From NCBI RefSeq assembly GCF_000716675.1, contig NZ_JNXT01000011.1, forward strand, positions 1 through 64,000: a DNA stretch of 64,000 nt, read 5' to 3'. The position numbers and the translations under genes were made by a program. The number at the start of each line of letters is the position of its first letter. Within the stretch, counting starts at the first letter, position 1. Below, in pieces: positions 26,132 through 34,454 of this stretch. Source of the stretch: Streptomyces alboflavus (GTDB lineage: Bacteria > Actinomycetota > Actinomycetes > Streptomycetales > Streptomycetaceae). The notes under the pieces are model-generated. The model was given only the letters and a program-made list of their open reading frames with translations, did no database searches and was not told where the DNA came from.

Positions 26132-26464
26132 TCAGTTCACCCACCCCTCCCGGCGGTACGAGGCCAGCTTCTGCGACGTGAGCTCCCGGAGGTCGTCGAC
26201 GCAGCCGTAGTGCATGGCGATCGTCACGGCACAGCGCACCACGTCGAGCACCTCCTTGGTGAGGTCTCCGACGTCCGGTTCGCCGTGGCGGTCGCGCTTG
26301 AGCCCCATGCCCTCCAAGTGGTTGACCTGCTGGGCGACTTCCCCCGTCTCTTCGGCGAGGCGGGAGACGAGGTGAAAGATCTCGTTGTGGCGGGGGAAGC
26401 GGGCGATCGCCCCGGCGGCGAGGCGTTCCACTTCGTCCAGCCAGTCGGCTTCGAGGTCAGGCAT
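26132..26464 (-). CDS. MazG-like nucleotide pyrophosphohydrolase
   Basis: 110-aa all-alpha NTP-PPase-type protein. The Mg-binding E-x-x-E-x12-28-E-x-x-D pattern is visible as LAEETGEVAQQVNHLEG ... DLTKEVLDVVRCAVTIA. Such enzymes cleave (d)NTPs to the monophosphate and may clean the nucleotide pool. The start was chosen at MPDLEADW, which overlaps the end of a small upstream frame by 8 bases. Confidence 0.8.
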   Translation of the reverse strand: MPDLEADWLDEVERLAAGAIARFPRHNEIFHLVSRLAEETGEVAQQVNHLEGMGLKRDRHGEPDVGDLTKEVLDVVRCAVTIAMHYGCVDDLRELTSQKLASYRREGWVN

Positions 26465-26675
26465 GGGGACTCCAGGAAGGGGTGGGGACGACGGGTGTTC
26501 CGGTGAGCTGCTGCAGCCTCCTGCGCACCCTTCCCCGCTCGCTCTCCAGCGCAACGCGCGTTCTGGGTGCGACCCGTTCGGCGAGCGCGTCGAGCCGACG
26601 CCACTCGTCGCGGAGCGCGGCGGGTGCGGTGCACTCCTTGCGCCGCTCACGGTCCGTCAAAGTGCTCCAGCACAA
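26457..26675 (-). CDS. Small Arg-rich hypothetical protein
   Basis: 72 aa if the TTG start (26675) is used; the frame is open back to the stop of the DUF89 fragment at 26733. Composition is helical and charged (ERRKECTAPAALRDEWRRLD; ESERGRVRRRLQQL), with GC-rich third positions that look coding. No domain recognised and no clear ribosome-binding site. It overlaps the MazG-like start by 8 bases, suggesting coupling. It could equally be the tail of a decayed gene. Confidence 0.35.
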   Translation of the reverse strand: MCWSTLTDRERRKECTAPAALRDEWRRLDALAERVAPRTRVALESERGRVRRRLQQLTGTPVVPTPSWSPHA

Positions 26676-26732
26676 CCTGACGTGCCGACCGTCGGCGTAG
26701 CGCCGCGTACGGAAGCGGCGTCCTTCGAAGCC

Positions 26733-27185
26733 TCAGTTCGTGTACTCACCAGGCTCGGAGCGGACCAGGAACAGCGGTGCCGTGGCCGCGTTCACCCCCA
26801 TCGCCCCTTCGTTGAACTCGCTGACCAGCACGAATCCGGTGTACGTCACCTTGCTGATGCCGCCCTGGAACATCTCGTGGACATTGGTGCCCTTCACGAA
26901 CACGCAGTCCGCTTCGTGCAGGGCACGGGCCAGCTCCGGGGACAGCTTGCGCAGGTTGGCCGTGGCCATGCTCGGGCCAGTCGTGCACACGTCCGTTGCC
27001 CGCAGCCGGTCGACGCCAAGTGCCCGCAGCCGCGGCGAGTCGAGCAGGCGGAGCACGAGAGGCGCGTCGGCGTCGGTGTAGCAGGGCAGGGACTTGGGCA
27101 CCAAGGTGAGCCGCAGTCGCGGATTGGCCTCCATGAGGCGGTCGAGCAGCAGAAGATCGATCACGGTCTCGGCGCAGTCGGCAGT
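26733..27185 (-). pseudogene. Truncated DUF89/ARMT1-like phosphatase fragment
   Basis: 148 codons of the C-terminal half of a DUF89 (damage-control phosphatase, ARMT1-like) domain: [53 protein letters not shown] and FVLVSEFNEGAMG. The family has a metal-binding D-N-x-x-E motif; here the frame begins ADCAET, just where that motif should be, and everything upstream is missing. The break joins it to the remains of a SARP gene in another frame. No credible start codon, so a relic. Confidence 0.7.
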
Positions 27186-27651
27186 GGCGCGGTGGACTTC
27201 TGGCGGGGGCCGGGCGCTGGCTCCGGTTGCTCCGGCTGTTCCGGTGCCTCGTCCGTCTCCGCACCGGATCCGACGAGGCTGAGCGACTCCGGGGAGGCGG
27301 GGACGAGGGTGGGGTCGCGCTCGAGGATGCGCCGGTGCAGTCCCTCCAGCTCCGGCCCGGGCTCCACCCCGAGCTCGTCGATGAGCAGTCGCCGGGCGTC
27401 GCGGAAGACGGCAAGGGCGTCGGCCGACCGCCCCGCCTGATACAGGGCCGTCATCAGCAGCCCGTAGGGCCGCTCGCGCAACGAATGCTCGGTGGTCAGC
27501 TCGGTGAGCTCCGGCACGCAGCGCGCGGCGCCCCGGTCTGAGCAGGAGCGTGGCGAGCATCGCCTGCTGCTGCGGATATCCCACGGGCAACGAGGTGCTG
27601 TCCCGGAGGATGCGCAGGGGGGTCGAGCAGCGAGAACTGGAGAGACGCCAT
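27186..27651 (-). pseudogene. SARP/AfsR-type regulator remnant (frameshifted and deleted)
   Basis: ATG 27651 begins [10 protein letters not shown], then a six-G run at 27617-27622 shifts the frame. In the next frame [30 protein letters not shown] matches the start of the SARP winged-helix domain. The rest of that domain and half of the BTAD (~150 residues expected) are missing. Another frame then gives [43 protein letters not shown] and [19 protein letters not shown], the second half of a BTAD. A Glu/Pro linker follows and ends at the DUF89 junction. SARPs activate antibiotic clusters; this copy cannot be functional. Confidence 0.75.
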
Positions 27652-27896
27652 GGTGCCTGACTCTTCTCAAGACAGTTGGTTGGGCTAGCCATGGATTATT
27701 CGTGGTGGAAGAGGGCTCCGCGCCCGCGCATGCCTCCGCGCTGAGGGCTGACGTGGTCTCCAGCTCAGGCCATGGCCCTGGTGGGCGCTGCCCGCATTGC
27801 CTCGATCCGCGGTGCGCTGTCGGAGCTGAGGGTCGCTGACCTCGCTGGAGGGAGGTCGGCTCCCCCATGGCTCCCAAGAGGCTCGAGAAACGAGTC
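27652..27896. other. Uncharacterised spacer between SARP relic and tRNA terminator
   Basis: No gene or recognisable relic. GC content is lower than average around 27660-27710. Confidence 0.4.
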
Positions 27897-27930
27897 AGGG
27901 GCATGATCCGATCTCTCGGATCATGCCCCT
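27897..27930 (-). terminator. Terminator of tRNA-Pro
   Basis: Perfect 15-bp inverted repeat AGGGGCATGATCCGA / TCGGATCATGCCCCT with a TCTC loop, 17 bp beyond the tRNA 3' end. Confidence 0.85.
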
Positions 27931-27947
27931 GAACTGGTACTTCACTG

Positions 27948-28021
27948 TCGGGGTGGCGGGATTTGAACCCACGACCTCTTCGTCCCGAACGAAGCGCGCT
28001 GCCAAGCTGCGCCACACCCCG
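27948..28021 (-). tRNA. tRNA-Pro (anticodon CGG)
   Basis: 74-nt cloverleaf on the minus strand. Acceptor stem CGGGGTG pairs with CACCCCG plus discriminator A. The anticodon stem CTTCG/CGAAG encloses the loop TTCGGGA (anticodon CGG). T-arm GTGGG-TTCAAAT-CCCGC. CCA is not encoded. The 3' end faces the decayed SARP/DUF89 region, the side on which tRNA-targeting elements insert. Confidence 0.97.
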
Positions 28022-28132
28022 ATGTCGTTGTTCCGGCGGTCCTGCTGGGCAGGTCGCGGCGACATCGATTACTTTAGCGGACCGGTGGCCGGAGACGAAA
28101 TCCGGTTTTGCGGGGTGGGGCGCGGGTGAGGC

Positions 28133-29068
28133 TCAGGCGGCCGGGGAGCGTTCCGTGAGGGTCAGGAGGGTGGCCTCCGGGGGGCACGCGAAGCGGAGGG
28201 GGGTGTAGCGGCTGGTGCCGCAGCCCGCGGAGACGTGCAGGTAGGACGTGTGGCCCTCGGCCTCGTGCGTCGACAGGCCCTTCACCCGGTCCGTGTCCAG
28301 ATCGCAGTTGGTGACCAGCGCCCCGTAGAAGGGGATGCACAGCTGGCCGCCGTGGGTGTGGCCGGCGAGGACCAGGGGATAGCCGTCGGCCGTGAAGGCG
28401 TCGAGGGCGCGCAGGTACGGGGCGTGCACGACGCCCATCGAGAAGTCCGCGTCGGCCACCGGGCCGCCTGCCACGCGCGCGTACCGGTCCCTCTTGATGT
28501 GCGGGTCGTCCAGTCCGGTCAGCGCGATGTCGTAGCCGTCGATCTTCAGCGAGCCGCGGGTGTTCGTGAGGTTCACCCAGCCCGCCGCGTCGAAGCCGTC
28601 CCGCAGGTCCTCCCACGGGTTGTGGACCGCCCCGACCACGGGCTTGTTGCCGTTGAGGCCGTGGCGGCCCTGCATCTTCTCGATCAAGTAGCGCCCGGGG
28701 TTGCGGAGCGTCGGGCCGTAGTAGTCGTTCGAGCCGAAGACGTACGCCCCGGGGAAGGACATCAGCGGGCCGAGCGAGTCCAGGACCTCGGGCACGCCCT
28801 GCGGGTCCGACAGGTTGTCGCCCGTGTTGATCACGAAGTCGGGGCGGAGGCCCGCGAGCGACTGCAGCCAGCGCTGCTTCTTGCGCTGACCGGACACCAT
28901 GTGGATGTCGGAGACCTGGAGCACGCGCAAGGGGCGCATTCCGGCGGGGAGCACCGGGACCGTCACCCGCCTCAGCCGGAAGAAGCGGGCCTCGATGCCC
29001 ACCGAGTAGGCGATTCCGGCCGCGGCCGTCGCCGTGATTCCCAGAGGTACTGCGTATCGCGCGCGCAT
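28133..29068 (-). CDS. Membrane-anchored metallophosphoesterase
   Basis: 311 aa. A hydrophobic N-terminal segment (VPLGITATAAAGIAYSVG) is followed by a calcineurin-like phosphoesterase domain with all metal motifs: VSDIHMV (D-x-H), NTGDN (G-D-N), FGSNDYYGP (G-N-D variant), and AGHTHGGQL (G-H-T-H). Likely acts at or outside the membrane on phosphoesters or phospholipid-like substrates. In M. tuberculosis a homologue (Rv3683) lies next to PonA2, matching the position here near the class A PBP. Confidence 0.92.
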   Translation of the reverse strand: MRARYAVPLGITATAAAGIAYSVGIEARFFRLRRVTVPVLPAGMRPLRVLQVSDIHMVSGQRKKQRWLQSLAGLRPDFVINTGDNLSDPQGVPEVLDSLGPLMSFPGAYVFGSNDYYGPTLRNPGRYLIEKMQGRHGLNGNKPVVGAVHNPWEDLRDGFDAAGWVNLTNTRGSLKIDGYDIALTGLDDPHIKRDRYARVAGGPVADADFSMGVVHAPYLRALDAFTADGYPLVLAGHTHGGQLCIPFYGALVTNCDLDTDRVKGLSTHEAEGHTSYLHVSAGCGTSRYTPLRFACPPEATLLTLTERSPAA

Positions 29069-29178
29069 GCCTCCATCGTGTCAGACCCCGTACGCCCGCC
29101 GGCCGCCCCGGGGCCCCCGGGCGGCCGCCCCCGGAAATGAGGGGGCCACACACGCGGTCCACCTGCCACAATTGCCCC

Positions 29179-29646
29179 ATGACCACGCTCAAGTCGAAGC
29201 TTCAGGACGACCTCAACGCCGCGATCAAGGGGCGCGACGAGCTGCGCTCCTCGACGCTGCGGATGACGCTCGCCGCCGTGCAGAAGGAGGAGGTCGCGGG
29301 CAAGGAGAAGCGCGAGCTCTCCGACGACGAGGTGCAGAAGGTGATCACCCGCGAGGCGAAGAAGCGCCGCGAGGCCGCCGACGCCTTCTCCCAGGGCAAC
29401 CGCCCCGAGCAGGCCGAGCGCGAGATGGCGGAGGGCGAGGTGCTCGCCGAGTACCTGCCGCAGCAGCTCTCCGACGACGACCTGGAGCAGATCGTCGCCG
29501 CGGCCGTCGCCGAGGCCAAGGGCGCGGGCGCCGAGGGGCCGCGTGCCATGGGCCAGGTCATGAAGATCGTGAACCCGAAGGTCGCCGGGCGCGCGGAGGG
29601 CGGCCGGGTCGCCGCCACGGTCAAGAAGCTCCTGGCCGGAAGCTGA
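29179..29646 (+). CDS. GatB/YqeY domain protein
   Basis: 155 aa, YqeY-type: LKSKLQDDLNAAIKGRDELRSSTLRMTLAAVQ and the C-terminal tRNA-binding-like AKGAGAEGPRAMGQVMKIVNPKVAGRAEGGRV. YqeY resembles the tail of GatB/GatE amidotransferases and is thought to touch tRNA. The ATG at 29179 is chosen over an upstream GTG because the family begins there. Convergent with the PBP gene, divergent from the metallophosphoesterase. Confidence 0.92.
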   Translation: MTTLKSKLQDDLNAAIKGRDELRSSTLRMTLAAVQKEEVAGKEKRELSDDEVQKVITREAKKRREAADAFSQGNRPEQAEREMAEGEVLAEYLPQQLSDDDLEQIVAAAVAEAKGAGAEGPRAMGQVMKIVNPKVAGRAEGGRVAATVKKLLAGS

Positions 29647-29657
29647 GTTTCCGCGCT

Positions 29658-29726
29658 CTCGTACGTCGGCGGGGTGCCGTCTCGTACGTCGTGGGGTGCC
29701 GTCTCGTACGTCGGTGGGGCGCCGCC
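29658..29726. repeat. 22-23 bp tandem repeat x3
   Basis: Three imperfect copies of CTCGTACGTCG(G)(T/C)GGGG(T/C)GCCG immediately before the terminator stem; the last copy overlaps that stem. Confidence 0.7.
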
Positions 29727-29759
29727 CGAGTCGAACTTCCCGACTCGGGCGGCGCCCCA
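29715..29759. terminator. Bidirectional terminator between YqeY and PBP genes
   Basis: Perfect 19-bp inverted repeat (TGGGGCGCCGCCCGAGTCG and its complement) with a 7-base loop, midway between the convergent stops, followed on the + strand by TCTGTTCTGTCT. Confidence 0.85.
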
Positions 29760-29832
29760 TCTGTTCTGTCTATGCGTATGCGGTTGACCCGTGGGGCGGC
29801 GTGCTCAGAGGCCCCGAGGCCCCCGGCCCGGC

Positions 29833-32079
29833 CTAGTCCCGCCAGCCCCCGGGCCCGCCGCCCCCACCGCCGATGACCCCGGGCAGGTCCGGCCACGGGC
29901 TGTCGTCATCGTCGTCGCCACCGCCACCGTTGTGGCCGCCGTTGCCGTTGCCCGGCTTCCCGTCGTCGCCGCCGTTGCCGCCGTCGCCGTCCCCGCGGTC
30001 CCGGTCCCGGTCCCGGTCCTTGTCGCCGGGCAGGCGCACCGTCTCGAAGTCGGGGTCGGGCTTGCCCTCCAGGGCGCCGCTCATGGCGTCGCGCCAGATC
30101 GGTCCCGGGACCTCGCCGCCGAAGACCTTGCCGTAGGGGCGGCCGCCGATGGTGATGTTGACCATGCGGCGGTCGTGGGCCGGGTCGCCGACCCAGACGG
30201 CGCCGGACATGTTCGGGGTGTAGCCCGCGAACCAGGCGGCGTAGCGGAAGTCCGTCGTACCGGTCTTGCCCGCGCTGTCGCGGGAGCCGAGGCCGGCCTG
30301 CTTGCCGGTGCCGTCCTCGACCACGCCCTTGAGGAGGGTGTTGATCGTGTCGGCGGTCCGCTCGGACATGGCCTGCGAGCACGTGGACTTCGGCACCGGC
30401 AGGGACTTGCCCCCGAGGGTGCGGATCGACTCGATGGCGATCGGCGTGCAGTACTTGCCGCGCGCCGCGAAGGTCGCGTACGCGCTGGCCATCGTCAGGG
30501 GCGAGACCTCCTGGGTGCCGAGCGCGATCGACGGCGCCTGGTCCATCGGCTTGCCGTTGGCGCGCTGGACGCCCATCTTGTCGGCCATCTTCGTCACCGG
30601 GCAGATGCCGATGTCGCCGATCATCTCCACGAAGTAGGTGTTGACCGACTTCGCGGTGGCCTCCCGCATGCGGTAGGGGCCGACCTCGGACTCGTTCTCG
30701 TTGGTGAGCTTCTGGTTGCCGTAGTTCTTCCAGGTCTTGCCGTCACAGGCGGAGACCCGGTCGGGGTAGGGCATCTCGTACGGCGAGTCGTACCGCTTGC
30801 CCGGAGACATGCCGCGCTCCAGGGCCGCCGCGGCCACGATCGGCTTGAACGTCGAACCGGGCTGGTAGCCCGCGCCGCCGCCCATGTTGTCGTCGACGGA
30901 GAGGTTGATCTCCGTCTCGTTCTTGCGGTAGCCGAACGGGCGGGACTGGCCCATGCCGAGGATCTTGCCGGTGCCGGGCTCGACGATGGTGGCGGCGGTC
31001 GCCACGTCGTCGGTCTGGTAGACGTGATCCTTGATCGAGGCCTGCACCGAGGTCTGGGTCTGCGGGTCGAGCGTCGTCCTGATGCGCAGGCCGCCGCGGT
31101 TCCACAGCTTGGCCCGGGCCTCCTTGGTCTTGCCGAAGACCGGGTCGTTCAGGAAGGTCTTCTCGACGTACTTGCAGAAGAAGCCGGCGCCCTTCACGGC
31201 GGTGATGCAGCCGTTCTTGGGGCGGCTGACGTCCAGGCCGAGCTTGGTCTGCTTCGCCTCGTCGGCCTCACGCTGCGAGATGTCGTGCGTCTCGGCCATG
31301 CGCTGGAGCACGACGTTGCGGCGCTGCTTGGCCTCGGCCGGGTCGTTCACCGGGTCGTAGCGGCTCGGCGACTGCACGATGCCGGCGAGGAGGGCGGCCT
31401 CCTGGAGCTTGAGGTCCTTGGCGGGCTTGGAGAAGTACCGCTGGGAGGCGGCCTCGACGCCGTACGCCTGCTGACCGAAGTACGTGATGTTCAGGTAGTT
31501 CTTGAGGATCCGCTTCTTGCCGAGCTCCTCCTCGACCTGGATCGCGTACTTCAGCTCGCGGATCTTGCGGCCGAGGGTCTGCTGGGTGGCCTCGGCGACC
31601 TTGTCCGGGTCGTCGCCGGCCTCCTCCACGAAGACGTTCTTCACGTACTGCTGCGTGAGCGTGGAGGCGCCCTGCGCGACGCCGCCGCTCTGCGCGTTCT
31701 GGTTCACCGCGCGCAGGATGCCCTTGAGGTCCACCGCGCCGTGCTCGTAGAAACGGGAGTCCTCGATCGCGACGATCGCCTTCTGCATGTACGGCGAGAT
31801 GCCCTTCAGCGGCACCACCGTGCGGTCGCGCGAGTACACCGTGGCGATGGCGCCGCCCGCCGAGTCCAGGATCGTGGTGCGCTGGCTCAGCGGCGGCTGC
31901 TTCAGGTTGGCCGGGATCTCGTCGAAGCCCTCGACCGACCCCTTGGCCGCGAGGCCGATCACGCCCGCCGCGGGCAGCGCGATCCCGGCGAGCACCGCGC
32001 CCGCGAGCACGCTCACGCCCAGGAACTTGGCGGCCTGCTGCGCGGGGGAGAGACCACCGCCCGATCGCTTGTTTGCCAT
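29833..32079 (-). CDS. Class A penicillin-binding protein (PonA2-like)
   Basis: 748-aa bifunctional peptidoglycan synthase. TM helix at ~18-45. The glycosyltransferase domain (~70-250) has catalytic Glu in EDSRFYEHG (E106), plus QGASTLTQQYVKN and RKIRELKYAIQVE. The transpeptidase domain (~340-650) has SxxK as STFK (S409), SxN as SVN (478-480) and KTGT (605-608). After ~residue 690 there is an Asp/Arg- and Gly/Asn-rich disordered tail (DRDRDRDR, DGDGGNGG). No PASTA domain is present, unlike mycobacterial PonA2. Convergent with YqeY and divergent from wblA, the same pairing (PonA2-WhiB4) seen in mycobacteria. Confidence 0.95.
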   Translation of the reverse strand: MANKRSGGGLSPAQQAAKFLGVSVLAGAVLAGIALPAAGVIGLAAKGSVEGFDEIPANLKQPPLSQRTTILDSAGGAIATVYSRDRTVVPLKGISPYMQKAIVAIEDSRFYEHGAVDLKGILRAVNQNAQSGGVAQGASTLTQQYVKNVFVEEAGDDPDKVAEATQQTLGRKIRELKYAIQVEEELGKKRILKNYLNITYFGQQAYGVEAASQRYFSKPAKDLKLQEAALLAGIVQSPSRYDPVNDPAEAKQRRNVVLQRMAETHDISQREADEAKQTKLGLDVSRPKNGCITAVKGAGFFCKYVEKTFLNDPVFGKTKEARAKLWNRGGLRIRTTLDPQTQTSVQASIKDHVYQTDDVATAATIVEPGTGKILGMGQSRPFGYRKNETEINLSVDDNMGGGAGYQPGSTFKPIVAAAALERGMSPGKRYDSPYEMPYPDRVSACDGKTWKNYGNQKLTNENESEVGPYRMREATAKSVNTYFVEMIGDIGICPVTKMADKMGVQRANGKPMDQAPSIALGTQEVSPLTMASAYATFAARGKYCTPIAIESIRTLGGKSLPVPKSTCSQAMSERTADTINTLLKGVVEDGTGKQAGLGSRDSAGKTGTTDFRYAAWFAGYTPNMSGAVWVGDPAHDRRMVNITIGGRPYGKVFGGEVPGPIWRDAMSGALEGKPDPDFETVRLPGDKDRDRDRDRGDGDGGNGGDDGKPGNGNGGHNGGGGDDDDDSPWPDLPGVIGGGGGGPGGWRD

Positions 32080-32486
32080 GGGGGCAGCCTACGTTCTGAT
32101 TCGCCGGACACGCGTATATGCCTTGGCCTAAGCTGCTCTCAACTGTCACAGCAGTGCGGTCGCGCAACAAGCCTCGTGCCACGCCGAGTGCGGGACGAGC
32201 GCAGGACGAGTACAGCCGGAAGCGATGTCCGAATCCGCCTCGTCCGTCTCCTCGCGTCCGCTGTGACCCAGCTGAACTGCCCGCATTTGCCGGGTTGGTC
32301 ACGCATGTCGCCAGCTCACTCCGTCGGGTGATCTGCCGCTTACGCATAGTCCGTTCGGGCCATTCAAGATTGGGCCCGCAGGGGGTGTTGCGCTGTGCCC
32401 ACCTTCCGTAACGTCCTCAACTGGCGGCGGTGAATATGCCGCTGCCGCCGTGGGGGAGCCTCGATTCGGGAGAGGACGGCGCCGGT
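32080..32486. other. Divergent PBP/wblA control region and long wblA leader
   Basis: About 400 bp without a gene. It contains promoters for both divergent genes. The stretch 32100-32160 is the least GC-rich. An in-frame ATG (32430) could extend WblA by 19 residues, but the homologous protein begins at 32487. I see no riboswitch-like structure that I can name. Confidence 0.5.
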
Positions 32487-32831
32487 ATGGGCTGGGTAAC
32501 CGACTGGAGTGCGCAGGCCGCCTGCCGCACTACCGATCCGGATGAACTGTTCGTACAAGGAGCAGCGCAGAACAGGGCCAAGGCGGTGTGCACCGGCTGC
32601 CCGGTGCGCACGGAGTGCCTGGCCGACGCGCTGGACAATCGCGTCGAGTTCGGCGTGTGGGGTGGCATGACAGAGCGGGAGCGCCGCGCACTGCTGCGCA
32701 GGCGTCCCACGGTCACCTCGTGGCGCAGGCTCCTTGAGACAGCACGCTCCGAGTACGAGCGTGGCACGGGCCTGCTGCCCGTGGACTTGGACGACGAGGA
32801 GACCTACGAGAGTTACGCGGCCGTGGGCTGA
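32487..32831 (+). CDS. wblA: WhiB-family regulator WblA
   Basis: 114-aa [4Fe-4S] transcription factor. Cluster ligands: Cys in AACRTTDPDELF, then C-x2-C-x5-C in VCTGCPVRTECLADA. The G-V-W-G-G turn follows (EFGVWGGMTERERRALLRRR), then an Arg-rich DNA-binding tail. The C-terminal end is acidic (DLDDEETYESYAA). The length and MGWVTDWSAQAACR start match Streptomyces WblA, a pleiotropic repressor of antibiotic production needed for aerial development and orthologous to mycobacterial WhiB4. GGGAGAGG lies 10-12 bases upstream of the chosen ATG. Its neighbours (PBP on one side, two ArsA-like ATPases on the other) are the conserved ones. Confidence 0.93.
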   Translation: MGWVTDWSAQAACRTTDPDELFVQGAAQNRAKAVCTGCPVRTECLADALDNRVEFGVWGGMTERERRALLRRRPTVTSWRRLLETARSEYERGTGLLPVDLDDEETYESYAAVG

Positions 32832-33098
32832 GCCCTCGTCGCGCAGCACCACGCCGCGTCGTAACGCCATGCCAGGTGGCACCACGCGGCATCCGTCGCA
32901 GCACCACCGCCGACCACCGGCCCCCAGGAGTGCCGCCGTTCACAGGCGGCACCGGGGCCGCCGGGCAGCCTGACACACGGGCTGTGCGACACCTGACGTA
33001 TGGGCTGTACGCCAGGTGATTCGACAGCGCGTGTCAGGACGGGCGGTGTCCTGTGCGGCAGAGGTACGAAGGGCGTGCGCGCACGCCTGGACGGGCGG

Positions 33099-34454
33099 TC
33101 ACGCGTGGTCACCGGTGGCCGCGGCGAGCCGCTCGCCGATCGCGCGCAGGCCGTCGAGGTCGTGCACGTCGCCCGGCAGCGCGGCCACCTCCGCCACGGC
33201 CACCTCCGGGTGCAGCGCGGTGAAGCGGTCCCGGGTGTGCCGCTCGCGGGCGAGCAGCCGCATGCGCTCGGCGTGCAGCCGCAGCAGGCCCGCGGTCAGC
33301 TGCTCGACGGACGCGCCGGAGTCGTCGTCTTTGGTTGAAGGAGAAGTACCGATCGCCTCAGGGGAGTTGGGAGCCTCGGACTCTGAGGAGTTACGCAGAC
33401 CAACATTCCCGCCCTCCTGATCCACAATGCCGCCCGCCCCAAGATTTTCCTCGACGGCGCCCCCGGCGTCCGCCCCGGAGCCCGCCGCCGCCTTCGCCCC
33501 GCGGCTCTCCGCCACCTCCTCCTCAAGCCCCTCCGCGGCGGCCAGCGCCCGCTCCGCCGACAGCTCGGCGGCACCGCTGCCGTGCACCCGGTTCAGGACG
33601 AGCCCCGCCAGCGGCATGTCGTCCGCAGCGAGACGCTCCACGAAGTACGCCGCCTCCCGCAGCGCGTCCCGCTCCGGCGACGCCACCACGAGGAATGCCG
33701 TCCCCGGCGCCTGAAGCAGCCGGTACGTCGCGTCGGCCCGCTTGCGGAAGCCGCCGAACATCGTGTCCATCGCGGCCACGAAGGTCTGCACGTCCCGCAG
33801 GAGCTGGCCCCCGAGCAGCTTGCCGAGCGCCCCCGTCATCATCGACATCCCGACGTTCAGGAACTTCATCCCGGCCCGGCCGCCCACCTTCGCCGGGGCC
33901 ATCAGGAGCCGGATCAGCTTCCCGTCCAGGAAAGAACCAAGCCGCTTCGGGGCGTCCAGGAAGTCGAGGGCGCTGCGCGACGGCGGGGTGTCCACCACGA
34001 TCAGGTCCCACTCGTCGCGGGAGCGCAGCTGCCCCAGCTTCTCCATCGCCATGTACTCCTGCGTGCCCGCGAAGCCCGCCGAGAGCGACTGGTAGAAGGG
34101 GTTGGAGAGGATCGCCCTGGCCCGGTCCGCGTCCGCGTGCGCCTCGACGATCTCGTCGAAGGTGCGCTTCATGTCCAGCATCATGGCGTGCAGTTCCCCG
34201 GCGCCCTGGACGTCCTTCACCCGCCGCGGCACGTTGTCCAGCGAGTCGATGCCCATGGACTGCGCCAGCCTGCGCGCCGGGTCGATCGTCAGGACCACCA
34301 CCGTGCGGCCCCGCTCGGCGGCGCGCAGGCCGAGGGCGGCCGCCGTGGTCGTCTTGCCGACGCCGCCGGAGCCGCAGCACACCACGATGCGGGTCTTCGG
34401 GTCGTCGAGCAGGGCGTCGACGTCGAGCGGGTCACCTGCCGGGTCGAGGCTCAT
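33099..34454 (-). CDS. ArsA/GET3-like ATPase (second of pair)
   Basis: 451 aa. Deviant Walker A CGSGGVGKTTTAAALG at ~28-43, switch I region LTIDPARRLAQSMG, switch II VDTPPSRSALDFLD. Family members are dimeric anion-pump or tail-anchored-protein ATPases; the mycobacterial Rv3679/Rv3680 pair is the syntenic equivalent. A ~70-residue low-complexity insert (around residues 315-385) with lower GC codons splits the domain before the C-terminal GLLRLHAERMRLLARERH helix. The start overlaps the previous gene's stop by 4 bases (ATGA), so the two are coupled. Convergent with wblA. Confidence 0.9.
   Translation of the reverse strand: MSLDPAGDPLDVDALLDDPKTRIVVCCGSGGVGKTTTAAALGLRAAERGRTVVVLTIDPARRLAQSMGIDSLDNVPRRVKDVQGAGELHAMMLDMKRTFDEIVEAHADADRARAILSNPFYQSLSAGFAGTQEYMAMEKLGQLRSRDEWDLIVVDTPPSRSALDFLDAPKRLGSFLDGKLIRLLMAPAKVGGRAGMKFLNVGMSMMTGALGKLLGGQLLRDVQTFVAAMDTMFGGFRKRADATYRLLQAPGTAFLVVASPERDALREAAYFVERLAADDMPLAGLVLNRVHGSGAAELSAERALAAAEGLEEEVAESRGAKAAAGSGADAGGAVEENLGAGGIVDQEGGNVGLRNSSESEAPNSPEAIGTSPSTKDDDSGASVEQLTAGLLRLHAERMRLLARERHTRDRFTALHPEVAVAEVAALPGDVHDLDGLRAIGERLAAATGDHA

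Noticed and set aside
27929..28015. Apparent peptide [20 protein letters not shown] on the minus strand
   Set aside because: This is the translation of the tRNA-Pro gene itself; the motif is a well-known spurious frame over tRNA genes.
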